DNA of 14,642 nucleotides, from positions 1-14,642 of the forward strand of contig WJIM01000120.1 in assembly GCA_014730285.1 (NCBI GenBank), in the 5' to 3' direction. The DNA comes from Candidatus Zixiibacteriota bacterium (GTDB lineage: Bacteria > Zixibacteria > MSB-5A5 > JAABVY01). Numbering within the stretch: the first letter of the stretch is position 1; each line of letters opens with the position of its first letter. Both the position numbers and the translations under genes were made by a program. Shown here piece by piece: positions 7,486 to 14,503 of this stretch. The notes beneath the pieces were generated by a model. It did not search any database, was not told the origin of the DNA, and saw nothing but the letters and a program-made list of their open reading frames with translations.

Positions 7486-10400
7486 TTAAGACTCAATCAA
7501 ATCCACGTCAAGGCAGAGTGATTGAAGCTCTTTTACCAACACATTAAACGATTCCGGGATACCCGGTTCGGGAGGATTATCCCCCTTGACAATGGCCTCG
7601 TAAACCTTGGAACGCCCGCTGACATCATCCGACTTCACAGTCAGAAGCTCCTGCAGAGCATAAGCGGCGCCGTAGGCCTCCATCGCCCAGACCTCCATCT
7701 CGCCGAACCGCTGTCCGCCGAACTGAGCCTTTCCGCCCAGGGGCTGCTGCGTAACCAGCGAATAGGGGCCGATTGAACGGGCGTGAATCTTGTCGTCCAC
7801 AAGATGCACGAGCTTCATCATATATATGTATCCGACCGTGATCGGATTATCGAATAGCTCACCGCTGCGGCCGTCATATATCTCCGTCTGACCGCTTTCC
7901 GGCAGTCCGGCTTTCTTCAACTCGGCCTTCAACTCATCTATAGAGGCGCCGTCGAACACCGGCGTGGCATAATGCTTGCCAAGCTTGCTGGCCGCCCAGC
8001 CCAGATGAGTCTCCAGAATCTGCCCTACATTCATTCGCGAAGGCACGCCCAGAGGATTGAGAATAATATCCACCGGTGTGCCATCCTCGAGATAAGGCAT
8101 ATCCTCTTGCGGAACGATTTTGGAGATGACACCTTTGTTTCCATGGCGACCGGCCATTTTATCTCCGACGGAGAGCTTGCGCCTGACAGCAATCTTGATT
8201 TTGGCAAGCTGCTTGACCCCCGGAGGAAGCTCGGCGCCGCGGGAGATTTTCTCGAGCTCGTTCTCGAGCTCTCCCCTCTTCTCAGCCAGTATGATACTGG
8301 CCTCATCCAGAAGCTCCTCGACCTTCTTGTTTACACGGTTCTCCTGAGACCAGCCATCCTCGGCGGTGATAGTTTCGAAGTCGATTCCGTCCAGACTGTC
8401 ATCCTTGTATTTCTGACCGGCACGAATCATCACCGAACCGTCATCGCTGCTTCTCAGAGTATTGGAGGTGTAACCGTCCAGAAGCTCGATGAGACGTTTT
8501 TTCGTAAGCTTTTTGATATTATCAATAAGATCGTTGTATTGTTTTTTAACTTTGGCTTTTTCGGCCGCCTCTCGCTTCTTAGCCTCGTCGGTTCTCTCCT
8601 TACGCGAGAATACCTGGGTATCTATCACGATACCTTTTAATCCGGGAGGCGCCTTCAGGGAGGCGTCGCGAACATCTCCGGCCTTCTCGCCGAAAATCGC
8701 TCTTAAAAGCCTCTCCTCGGGAGAAAGCTCCGTTTCGCCCTTGGGCGTTACCTTGCCGACCAGAATATCCCCGGCCTCCACTTCCGAACCGATTACAACA
8801 ACACCGGATTCATCCAGATGCTTGATAGCATCCTCGGAGACATTCGGGATTTCCCTGGTGATCTCCTCCGAGCCGCGCTTGGTATCTCTGACCTGAATCT
8901 CAAATTCCTCGATATGGACGGAGGTGAAAATATCCTCCTTCACCATTCGTTCGGAAATGATGATAGCGTCCTCGAAGTTATACCCTCTCCAGGGCATAAA
9001 CGCCACCAGAATATTGTAACCCAATGCCAGCTCACCGCCATGACTGGCTGGACCGTCGGCTATCAGGCTGCCCACATTGACCTTGTCCCCAACATCAACG
9101 CAGGGACGGTAGTTAACGCAGGTATCCTGGTTGGAACGTTTGTACTTAATCAAATCATAAACTACTTCTTCACGATAACCCAGAAGATCGCCCTTCACCT
9201 TTCCGGAAGGCTTAATAACAATTCTATTGGCGTCAACAGATATAACCTCGCCTTCCACTTCGGAAACCTGAGCGACCATAGAATCGTGCGCGGCCTTCTC
9301 CTCCATGCCGGTTCCCACCCAGGGAGCCTGGGTGCGCAGAAGCGGCACAGCCTGCCTCTGCATGTTGGAGCCCATCAAAGCACGGTTGGCATCGTCGTTC
9401 TCGAGAAACGGAATCAACGATGCGGCTATGCTGACAAGCTGGCGTGGAGAGACGTCCATATAATCGATCTTTTCCGGATCGACTATGGGATAATCGCTTC
9501 GGAAACGCACCGTAATCTGCTTGTTCACGAAATTGCCTTTATCGTCCAGAGGCTCGTTGGCCTGGGCGATATAATAATTATCTTCTTTGTCGGCGGTCAG
9601 ATAAACGATTTCGTCGCTGACCTTGCCCTTCTTCACATGCCTGTAAGGCGTTTCCAGAAAACCATATTTGTTGATTCTGGCATAAGTGGCAAGTGAGGCA
9701 ATCAGTCCGATATTGGGTCCTTCAGGAGTCTCGATCGGACACATACGGCCATAATGCGTGTGGTGCACATCTCGTACCTCGAAACCGGCTCTTTCTCTGG
9801 TGAGGCCGCCCGGACCAAGCGCCGAAAGCCTTCTCTTGTGAGTCAGCTCAGAAAGCGGGTTTGTTTGATCCATGAACTGCGAAAGCTGCGATGAACCGAA
9901 AAACGTATCGATCACAGCCGAAACGGTTCTGGCGTTGACCAGATCGTGCGGGGTAATATTCTCAGCATCCTTCAGACTCATTCGTTCTCTGATTGTTCGC
10001 GCCACACGCGAAAGTCCCACCGAAAACAGATTCGCCAGAAGCTCGCCCACCGTGCGGGCACGGCGATTGCCGAGATGGTCGATATCGTCAATATAACCGT
10101 GACCGTTGCGCAGATCGATAAGATAAGTGATTATTGCGATAAAATCACGGCGATCGAGAACGTTATGGTCCAGAGGTATATCGAGATTTAGCCTCTGGTT
10201 AACCATATAGCGCCCGACCTCACCCAAATCATAGCGCTTTTCCGAGAAGAACATACTTTCGATCAGGTTCTGAGCCAGCTCCAGAGTGGGGGCATCCCCG
10301 GGCCTGATCAATGAATACAGTTTGAACAGGGCTTCTTCGGTGTTTGTGGTAGTATCCTTTTTGAATGTGTTGAAAACGACTTTCTCCTCCTGAGAAAGTT

Positions 10401-11256
10401 CCTTATCAACCATCTTGATTTCTTTTACTTTGGTTTCCTTAAGCTTTTCTACATGTTCCTCAGTAAATGACACTCCGACATTGACAAGAACCTCACCTGT
10501 CTCAGGATCGGCGATATCTTCGGCCGCAGTCTTTCCAACCAGTTTCTCAGCGCTTCTGGAGGTCAGACGAAAGTCCTTGATCTCGAAAAACTCTCCTATA
10601 ATATCCGTATTGGAGGAATAGCCCAGCGCTCTCAGGAACGTGGTCATGGGAAGCTTTCTCCTGGAATCGATATGCACGAACATGATGTCGTTAATATCGA
10701 TATTGAATTCCACCCAGGATCCTCTGAAGGGGATGATACGCGAGAAGAATAGCCTCTTGCCGTTGGGATGGATATCGTCGTCGAACGATACGCCCGGGGA
10801 GCGGTGCAACTGATTCACCACCACCCTCTCGGCTCCGTTTATTATAAAAGTTCCGCCCGGAGTAATCAGCGGAAGCTCTCCCAGGAAAACATCCTGTTCG
10901 ATAATATCCTTGACCTCGCTGGTCTTCTCATCCTGCTGCCTGGCCACCAGCCTCAGGGTCGATTTCATAGGAGCGGCAAAAGTCATATTGCGCTCCTGGC
11001 ATTCCCTGATAGTGTACCGGGGCGTTCCCATGGTGTACTTCACGAATTCCAGGGTGTAATTTTCATGAACGTCGGTAACAGGAAAAATTTCTTTAAAGAT
11101 CTTCTGCAGACCCTGATCCTTGCGCTTCATCGGAGGCACATCAGCCTGGATAAAGGCTTCATAAGAGGCAAGCTGCACCTCCAGCAGATTGGGCATTTCC
11201 GCCGGGGAGGAGAGCTTGGCAAAAGTCTGACGATCTACCGGTGTTACTTTAGCCAA
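7486..11256 (-). CDS. rpoB: DNA-directed RNA polymerase subunit beta
   Basis: Beta forms one pincer of RNA polymerase and binds rifampicin. The protein is 1256 aa from the TTG at 11256 (MAKVTPVDRQTF), or 1259 aa from an upstream GTG at 11265. AAAGGAG at 11267-11273 is 10 nt from the TTG but only 1 nt from the GTG, so TTG is preferred. Landmarks: the rifampicin pocket SQLSQFMDQTNPLSELTH with Asp463, His473 and Ser478 (E. coli Asp516, His526, Ser531) all wild type; the following GPGGLTRERAGFEVRDVHHT; the active-site DKMAGRHGNKG with Lys1033 and Lys1041 (E. coli 1065, 1073); and a Lys/Glu-rich helical insertion before it. The length lies between Thermus (1119) and E. coli (1342), consistent with lineage-specific insertions. 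It is preceded by a 224-nt structured leader and followed by rpoC after 37 nt. Confidence 0.98.
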   Translation of the reverse strand: MAKVTPVDRQTFAKLSSPAEMPNLLEVQLASYEAFIQADVPPMKRKDQGLQKIFKEIFPVTDVHENYTLEFVKYTMGTPRYTIRECQERNMTFAAPMKSTLRLVARQQDEKTSEVKDIIEQDVFLGELPLITPGGTFIINGAERVVVNQLHRSPGVSFDDDIHPNGKRLFFSRIIPFRGSWVEFNIDINDIMFVHIDSRRKLPMTTFLRALGYSSNTDIIGEFFEIKDFRLTSRSAEKLVGKTAAEDIADPETGEVLVNVGVSFTEEHVEKLKETKVKEIKMVDKELSQEEKVVFNTFKKDTTTNTEEALFKLYSLIRPGDAPTLELAQNLIESMFFSEKRYDLGEVGRYMVNQRLNLDIPLDHNVLDRRDFIAIITYLIDLRNGHGYIDDIDHLGNRRARTVGELLANLFSVGLSRVARTIRERMSLKDAENITPHDLVNARTVSAVIDTFFGSSQLSQFMDQTNPLSELTHKRRLSALGPGGLTRERAGFEVRDVHHTHYGRMCPIETPEGPNIGLIASLATYARINKYGFLETPYRHVKKGKVSDEIVYLTADKEDNYYIAQANEPLDDKGNFVNKQITVRFRSDYPIVDPEKIDYMDVSPRQLVSIAASLIPFLENDDANRALMGSNMQRQAVPLLRTQAPWVGTGMEEKAAHDSMVAQVSEVEGEVISVDANRIVIKPSGKVKGDLLGYREEVVYDLIKYKRSNQDTCVNYRPCVDVGDKVNVGSLIADGPASHGGELALGYNILVAFMPWRGYNFEDAIIISERMVKEDIFTSVHIEEFEIQVRDTKRGSEEITREIPNVSEDAIKHLDESGVVVIGSEVEAGDILVGKVTPKGETELSPEERLLRAIFGEKAGDVRDASLKAPPGLKGIVIDTQVFSRKERTDEAKKREAAEKAKVKKQYNDLIDNIKKLTKKRLIELLDGYTSNTLRSSDDGSVMIRAGQKYKDDSLDGIDFETITAEDGWSQENRVNKKVEELLDEASIILAEKRGELENELEKISRGAELPPGVKQLAKIKIAVRRKLSVGDKMAGRHGNKGVISKIVPQEDMPYLEDGTPVDIILNPLGVPSRMNVGQILETHLGWAASKLGKHYATPVFDGASIDELKAELKKAGLPESGQTEIYDGRSGELFDNPITVGYIYMMKLVHLVDDKIHARSIGPYSLVTQQPLGGKAQFGGQRFGEMEVWAMEAYGAAYALQELLTVKSDDVSGRSKVYEAIVKGDNPPEPGIPESFNVLVKELQSLCLDVDLIES

Positions 11257-11266
11257 AGGAACCACA

Positions 11267-11273
11267 CTCCTTT
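11267..11273 (-). promoter_or_regulatory. Ribosome-binding site deciding the rpoB start
   Basis: AAAGGAG on the minus strand lies 10 nt before TTG (11256) and 1 nt before GTG (11265). One nucleotide is too close for initiation, so the site argues for the TTG start. An in-frame TAA at 11272-11274 rules out any start further upstream. Confidence 0.6.
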
Positions 11274-11448
11274 AAAAACATTAAGAGCCCGAAAGCCCTG
11301 TATCGATTTTTATAAACATTATGGCCATCACCCTAACGGAATTGTAGGCACATATGTTCCTGAATACCTGGGTAAGATTTGGGTGATATAATAATCCGGG
11401 AACAGAAATACAACCGCCATTCCACCCTTCATCACCGCCGTTTTCCGG

Positions 11449-11480
11449 CATTTACCCCGGTGTTTTTGCCGGGGTAAATG
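11449..11480 (-). promoter_or_regulatory. Perfect 12-bp hairpin directly after the rplL stop codon
   Basis: CATTTACCCCGG (11469-11480 read on the minus strand) and CCGGGGTAAATG (11449-11460) form a perfect 12-bp stem with an 8-nt A-rich loop (CAAAAACA). It starts at the first base after the rplL TAG. No run of U follows on the minus strand, so it is not a standard intrinsic terminator. An RNA processing or 3'-end stabiliser for the abundant rplJL message, or a pause or attenuation element before rpoB, are the likely roles. Confidence 0.75.
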
Positions 11481-11861
11481 CTACTGAATTTTTATTGTAG
11501 CGCCGACTTCTTCCAGCTTCGCCTTGGCCGCCTCGGCATCTTCCTTGGTCACTCCCTCTTTAACTTTGTTGGGAGCGCCGTCAACCAGTTCCTTGGCTTC
11601 CTTCAGCCCCAGACTGGTAAGCTCGCGCACTACTTTAATGACCTGAATCTTCTTGTCTCCGATAGCATCCAGAACAACGTCAAATTCGGTCTTTTCCTCT
11701 TCGGCCTCGCCTCCTGCAGCAGCGCCCGGAGCGGCGGCGGCAGCTACCGGCATGGCAGCCGAAACACCGTACTTGTCCTGCAATGCCTTAGATAGCTCGG
11801 CCAGTTCCATGACAGTCAGTTTGTCAATCGATTCGATTATCTGATCAATAACTTCACTCAT
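11481..11861 (-). CDS. rplL: 50S ribosomal protein L7/L12
   Basis: L12 forms the multicopy flexible stalk of the 50S subunit that recruits translational GTPases such as the EF-G and EF-Tu encoded in this cluster. The protein is 126 aa. It has the N-terminal dimerisation helices (about 1-30), an Ala/Gly/Pro-rich hinge (about 35-52), and the C-terminal globular domain with the conserved KIQVIKVVRELTSLGLKEAK segment that contacts the factors. The ATG at 11861 (MSEVID) is chosen because AGGGAG lies 7 nt upstream; an in-frame TTG at 11867 would be 1 nt from that site. A 100-nt spacer separates it from rplJ, and its own strong ribosome-binding site fits the need for more L12 than L10. A 12-bp hairpin follows its stop codon. 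Confidence 0.97.
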   Translation of the reverse strand: MSEVIDQIIESIDKLTVMELAELSKALQDKYGVSAAMPVAAAAAPGAAAGGEAEEEKTEFDVVLDAIGDKKIQVIKVVRELTSLGLKEAKELVDGAPNKVKEGVTKEDAEAAKAKLEEVGATIKIQ

Positions 11862-11961
11862 TTTCAATCTCCCTAATCGTTACATTTCTGACCGGAAGTT
11901 GCCTCAGGCCTCGGGGACCTACATCCAGCCAGGCGTAATACATTTAGGCTTAGAAGCAGCA
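11862..11961 (-). promoter_or_regulatory. rplJ-rplL spacer with a possible stem-loop
   Basis: This 100-nt gap is long compared with its 9-20 nt neighbours. In the transcript GCCT (11931-11934) and GGC... can pair with GCC (11907-11909) and AGGC (11901-11904), giving a 7-bp stem with a 2-nt bulge and an 18-nt loop. It ends in the rplL ribosome-binding site AGGGAG. It might help set the excess of L12 over L10. The stem is only moderately convincing and no promoter was recognised. Confidence 0.3.
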
Positions 11962-12483
11962 TTAATTTTCTTTTTGTTTTGCGATTTGATCTATTGTTAA
12001 ACAGAATTCTCTGATTAATCCGTCGAGAGTTCCCACCAGGTTGGTCAAAGGCGCTCCGATCGTACCGACGATCTTCGCTATCAACTCATCCCTGCTCGGC
12101 AGGTCGGCCAGCTCTTTTAAGCGGTCACTCTGATAGAGAATGCCGTCGGCATAAAACGCCTTTACCTCGGGCTTGCCGTTTTTCTTGAAAAACTCGTTAA
12201 TCGTCTTGGCCGGTACCGTGGGATCTTCAACGCCGAACGCAACCGCCGTGGGCCCTTCAAAATACGGCACCATTTCCTCATAGCCCTTATCTTTGGCGGC
12301 TATTCTGAGAAGAGTATTCTTGGCAACCCGGTACTTGATATTGCCCTCGCGCAGCTGTTTCCGGAATTCGGTAATCTGCGAGACGTTCAGGCCAAGATAA
12401 TCCGTAACGAATATATTGTTCGATTCTTCAAAGAGACTGCCAAGCTCTTCGACCATTTCCTCTTTTTCAGAGCGCTTCAACAT
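11962..12483 (-). CDS. rplJ: 50S ribosomal protein L10
   Basis: L10 anchors L12 dimers to the 50S stalk base. The protein is 173 aa, normal length. The N-terminal rRNA-binding domain shows the typical layout: a charged first helix, the FVTDYLGLNVSQITEFRKQLR segment split across about 25-45, then YRVAKNTLLRIA. The C-terminal helix that binds L12 follows residue 140 or so. The ATG at 12483 has GGAG (12493-12496) 9 nt upstream. Only 20 nt separate it from rplA. In E. coli and Bacillus L10-L12 represses its own message through a long leader upstream of rplJ; there is no room for one here unless it overlaps the rplA 3' end. Confidence 0.97.
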   Translation of the reverse strand: MLKRSEKEEMVEELGSLFEESNNIFVTDYLGLNVSQITEFRKQLREGNIKYRVAKNTLLRIAAKDKGYEEMVPYFEGPTAVAFGVEDPTVPAKTINEFFKKNGKPEVKAFYADGILYQSDRLKELADLPSRDELIAKIVGTIGAPLTNLVGTLDGLIREFCLTIDQIAKQKEN

Positions 12484-12503
12484 GATAACTATCTCCAGTC
12501 AGA

Positions 12504-13208
12504 TTAAGATTTAAGCTCGGCCACAAGACCGGATGGACTCAATTTTATACCAACTCCCATGGTGGATGAAAGCGAGATATTTCTGAGATACTGTCCCTTT
12601 GCGGCGGCGGGACGGGCTCGCATGATGGCATCCATAAAAGCCAGAAGGTTTTCCCGTATCTGCTTTTCATTGAAGGATACCTTGCCTATTCCCACATGTA
12701 CATTGCCGACTTTATCCACACGATAAGAGATCTTACCTTTCTTAATATCAGTTACAGCCTTGCCGATATCCATAGTAACAGTACCGGATTTCGGATTCGG
12801 CATCAGACCGCGAGGTCCCAGCATCTTACCGAGCTTGCCGATCATTCCCATAACATCCGGACTCGCCACCACAACATCAAAATCGAACCAGCCACCCTGA
12901 ACCTTCTCCACGTATTCCTCAAGACCGACATAATCCGCACCGGCTTCCTCGGCCTCCGAAGCCTTATCGCTCTTGGTAAACACCAGAACGCGTACTTCTT
13001 TGCCGGTACCATGAGGCAGTACCACTGTCCCCCTTACCATCTGATCCGCTTTCTTGGGATCAACACCCAGCCGCACCGCAAGTTCCACAGTCTCGTCGAA
13101 ATTGGCAAAGGCATTTTCCTTGACCAGCTTGACAGCATCATCCAGATCGTAACTGGCGCGGCTGTCTATCTTTTTCCTGAACTCAGTATATTTCTTTCCG
13201 GTACTCAT
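12504..13208 (-). CDS. rplA: 50S ribosomal protein L1
   Basis: L1 builds the mobile L1 stalk at the 50S E site and in many bacteria represses the L11-L1 message. The protein is 234 aa, normal length, with the family segments GKLGKMLGPRGLMPNPKSGT and the C-terminal stretch including STMGVGIKL. The start chosen is the ATG at 13208 (MSTGKKY), with AAGGAG (13220-13225) 11 nt upstream. A GTG at 13220 in the same frame overlaps that site and cannot use it. The ribosome-binding site overlaps the rplK TAA stop, so translation is probably coupled to L11. rplJ begins 20 nt downstream. Confidence 0.97.
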   Translation of the reverse strand: MSTGKKYTEFRKKIDSRASYDLDDAVKLVKENAFANFDETVELAVRLGVDPKKADQMVRGTVVLPHGTGKEVRVLVFTKSDKASEAEEAGADYVGLEEYVEKVQGGWFDFDVVVASPDVMGMIGKLGKMLGPRGLMPNPKSGTVTMDIGKAVTDIKKGKISYRVDKVGNVHVGIGKVSFNEKQIRENLLAFMDAIMRARPAAAKGQYLRNISLSSTMGVGIKLSPSGLVAELKS

Positions 13209-13223
13209 CTTGACTTCCACTCC

Positions 13224-13649
13224 TTAACTTTCCACTTCGATTCCCATACTGCGAGCGGTGCCGGCAACCATTTTCATTGCGCTCTCAACATCCGCGGCAT
13301 TCAAATCGGGCATCTTCAATTCGGCGATTTCTTTGATCTGCTTCAAACTGACCTTGCCGACCTTGTCACGGTTCGGCTCGGAGGAAGCCTTTTTGAGCTT
13401 GGCGGCCTTTCTCAGAAGATCAGCCGCAGGCGGAGTTTTGGTTATGAAGGTGAACGACTTGTCCTGATAGACCGTAATCTCCACAGGAATTATATTCCCG
13501 GCCTGCTTCTGTGTGCGAGCATTGAAGGCCTTGCAAAACTCCATGATATTGACACCATGCTGTCCCAGTGCGGGACCAACCGGAGGTGCCGGATTGGCAT
13601 TTCCGGCAGGAATTTGTAATTTGATAAAACCTGATACCTTTTTCGCCAT
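13224..13649 (-). CDS. rplK: 50S ribosomal protein L11
   Basis: L11 binds the GTPase-associated region of 23S rRNA together with the L10-L12 stalk and is needed for RelA-dependent stringent signalling in bacteria. The protein is 141 aa, the usual length. The proline-rich N-terminal domain motif PPVGPALGQHGVNIMEFCK (about 22-40) and the C-terminal rRNA-binding domain ending GTARSMGIEVES are intact. The ATG at 13649 has AGGAGA (13655-13660) 5 nt upstream. Its TAGGAG overlaps the nusG TAG stop, so L11 translation is probably coupled to NusG. With a 9-nt gap there is no separate leader for L1 feedback in front of it. Confidence 0.98.
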   Translation of the reverse strand: MAKKVSGFIKLQIPAGNANPAPPVGPALGQHGVNIMEFCKAFNARTQKQAGNIIPVEITVYQDKSFTFITKTPPAADLLRKAAKLKKASSEPNRDKVGKVSLKQIKEIAELKMPDLNAADVESAMKMVAGTARSMGIEVES

Positions 13650-13658
13650 ATCTATCTC

Positions 13659-14195
13659 CTAAGTTGCAGCGCCTATCTGCAGAAAATCCAGTTCCACCGG
13701 TGTAGGCCTGCCAAATATCGACACCATTACCTTTACTTTTTTGCGTTCCATATTTATTTCTGAAACAAAGCCGGAAAAATCGGTAAACGGCCCGTCTATG
13801 ACCTTTACCGCATCTCCCTGCTTAAACGGAAATTCACCTTCTTCAATCGCCTTGGCCTTATCCATCTGACCCATTACCCGCTTGACTTCATCCTGCGTTA
13901 TAGGAACCGGCACCCCGCCAGAGCCTACAAAGGAGGTTACTCCCGGTGTACTGGTAACCAGATGCTGGGTCTCGTTGTTCAAATCCATTTCGATAAGGAT
14001 ATAACTGGGCAGAAATTTTTTGGCCTGCGTCGACTTCTTACCCGACCTCATCTCCGTAACCTGTTCGATTGGAATCAGAATTTCACCAAACTTATCCTCC
14101 AGGCCCTGATGATTGATCTCGTTTTCTAAAAGCTTTTTAGCCTTGGCCTCATGCCCGGAATAAGTGTGTACCACATACCACTTTAAATCACCCAT
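13659..14195 (-). CDS. nusG: Transcription elongation/termination factor NusG
   Basis: NusG binds the RNA polymerase clamp and links it to Rho or to ribosomal S10. The protein is 178 aa. The N-terminal NGN domain starts KWYVVHTYSGHEAKAKKLL and includes KKFLPSYILIEM, where the more usual form is FPGYxLVxM. The C-terminal KOW domain begins near FKQGDAVKVIDGPFTDFSG and runs to the end. The ATG at 14195 has a weak AGAG 7 nt upstream. The gap from secE is 9 nt and the gap to rplK is 9 nt, so the four genes from secE to rplA look like one translationally coupled unit. The length and both domains rule out a specialised paralog such as RfaH with confidence. Confidence 0.97.
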   Translation of the reverse strand: MGDLKWYVVHTYSGHEAKAKKLLENEINHQGLEDKFGEILIPIEQVTEMRSGKKSTQAKKFLPSYILIEMDLNNETQHLVTSTPGVTSFVGSGGVPVPITQDEVKRVMGQMDKAKAIEEGEFPFKQGDAVKVIDGPFTDFSGFVSEINMERKKVKVMVSIFGRPTPVELDFLQIGAAT

Positions 14196-14204
14196 AACTA
14201 TTCT

Positions 14205-14393
14205 CTACAAACCCAGGATTGAAAAGATTAAGGTTTCCAAAACCTTGTCCACAGCATAAATGAATACCGCCAGAACAAGCGTAACGACGATTACGACGAT
14301 GGTCGAACCGATCAGTTCCGGCTTGGTGGGCCAGGTAACCTGCTTGAGCTCGGCCTGCGTCTCCTTGATGTAATTTCCAACTTTTTGCTTCAT
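14205..14393 (-). CDS. secE: Preprotein translocase subunit SecE
   Basis: SecE clamps the two halves of SecY in the inner-membrane protein translocon. The protein is 62 aa, the short single-span form found in most bacteria (E. coli has three spans). An amphipathic N-terminal helix ends with the signature ELKQVTWPTKPEL (about 15-27), followed by one hydrophobic membrane segment (about 29-47) and a short C-terminal helix. The ATG at 14393 has GAGAG (14399-14403) 5 nt upstream. A longer frame from 14435 would run through the tRNA gene and is rejected. It lies 15 nt after tRNA-Trp and 9 nt before nusG, the widely conserved secE-nusG pair. Confidence 0.96.
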   Translation of the reverse strand: MKQKVGNYIKETQAELKQVTWPTKPELIGSTIVVIVVTLVLAVFIYAVDKVLETLIFSILGL

Positions 14394-14408
14394 GACTTCT
14401 CTCAATTG

Positions 14409-14482
14409 CAGGTCTGGAGGGACTCGAACCCCCAACCCCCGGTTTTGGAGACCGGTGCTCTAGCCAATTGAGCTACAGACCT
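14409..14482 (-). tRNA. tRNA-Trp (anticodon CCA)
   Basis: A complete cloverleaf of 74 nt reads on the minus strand. Acceptor arms AGGTCTG and CAGACCT pair 7/7; D stem GCTC/GAGC; anticodon stem CCGGT/ACCGG around loop CTCCAAA with anticodon CCA (plus-strand 14446-14448); T stem GGGGG/CCCTC with loop TTCGAGT. The discriminator base is G, as expected for bacterial tRNA-Trp. The 3' CCA is not encoded (the genome continues G-CAA), so it must be added after transcription. It lies 21 nt after the tuf stop and 15 nt before secE, and is most likely cut out of a tuf-tRNA-secE transcript. A tRNA-Trp between tuf and secE is a recurrent arrangement in bacteria. Confidence 0.97.
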
Positions 14483-14503
14483 GGGTATATCTAAATCAAA
14501 TAT

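Larger units (their letters stand above)
11257..11480 (-). promoter_or_regulatory. rplL-rpoB intercistronic leader
   Basis: This is the longest non-coding gap in the window (224 nt). It opens with the 12-bp hairpin at 11449-11480. Further on, the transcript has GGGTGAT (11327-11333) complementary to ATCACCC (11381-11387), enclosing nested GGAA/TTCC (11338-11341, 11357-11360) and TGT/ACA pairs, so a second stem-loop domain is possible. No convincing promoter was seen. In E. coli the same gap carries an attenuator and an RNase III site that lower rpoBC relative to rplJL; a comparable role here is inferred from position and structure only. A 56-codon open frame (11281-11451) crosses it but looks fortuitous. 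Confidence 0.45.

Noticed and set aside
8818..9696. 292-codon open frame on the plus strand inside rpoB
   Set aside because: Antisense shadow of conserved beta-subunit coding sequence, including regions under strong protein constraint.
9820..9900. Possible antibiotic-resistance changes in the rifampicin pocket of beta
   Set aside because: Asp463, His473, Ser478 and neighbours are all wild type; the streptomycin residues Lys43 and Lys88 of S12 are also wild type.
11281..11451. 56-codon minus-strand frame (starting MPENGGDEGW) filling the rplL-rpoB leader
   Set aside because: Its ATG lies in the 3' arm of the 12-bp hairpin with no good ribosome-binding site, and a frame this long is not rare by chance. 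No known family. Conservation in relatives would revive it.
12696..13619. 307-codon open frame on the plus strand across rplA and rplK
   Set aside because: It spans two certain ribosomal genes in antisense and its translation matches no family I recognise.
14394..14435. Longer SecE start at 14435
   Set aside because: The added residues would be encoded by the 3' half of tRNA-Trp; the ATG at 14393 has a ribosome-binding site and begins the standard SecE N-terminus.
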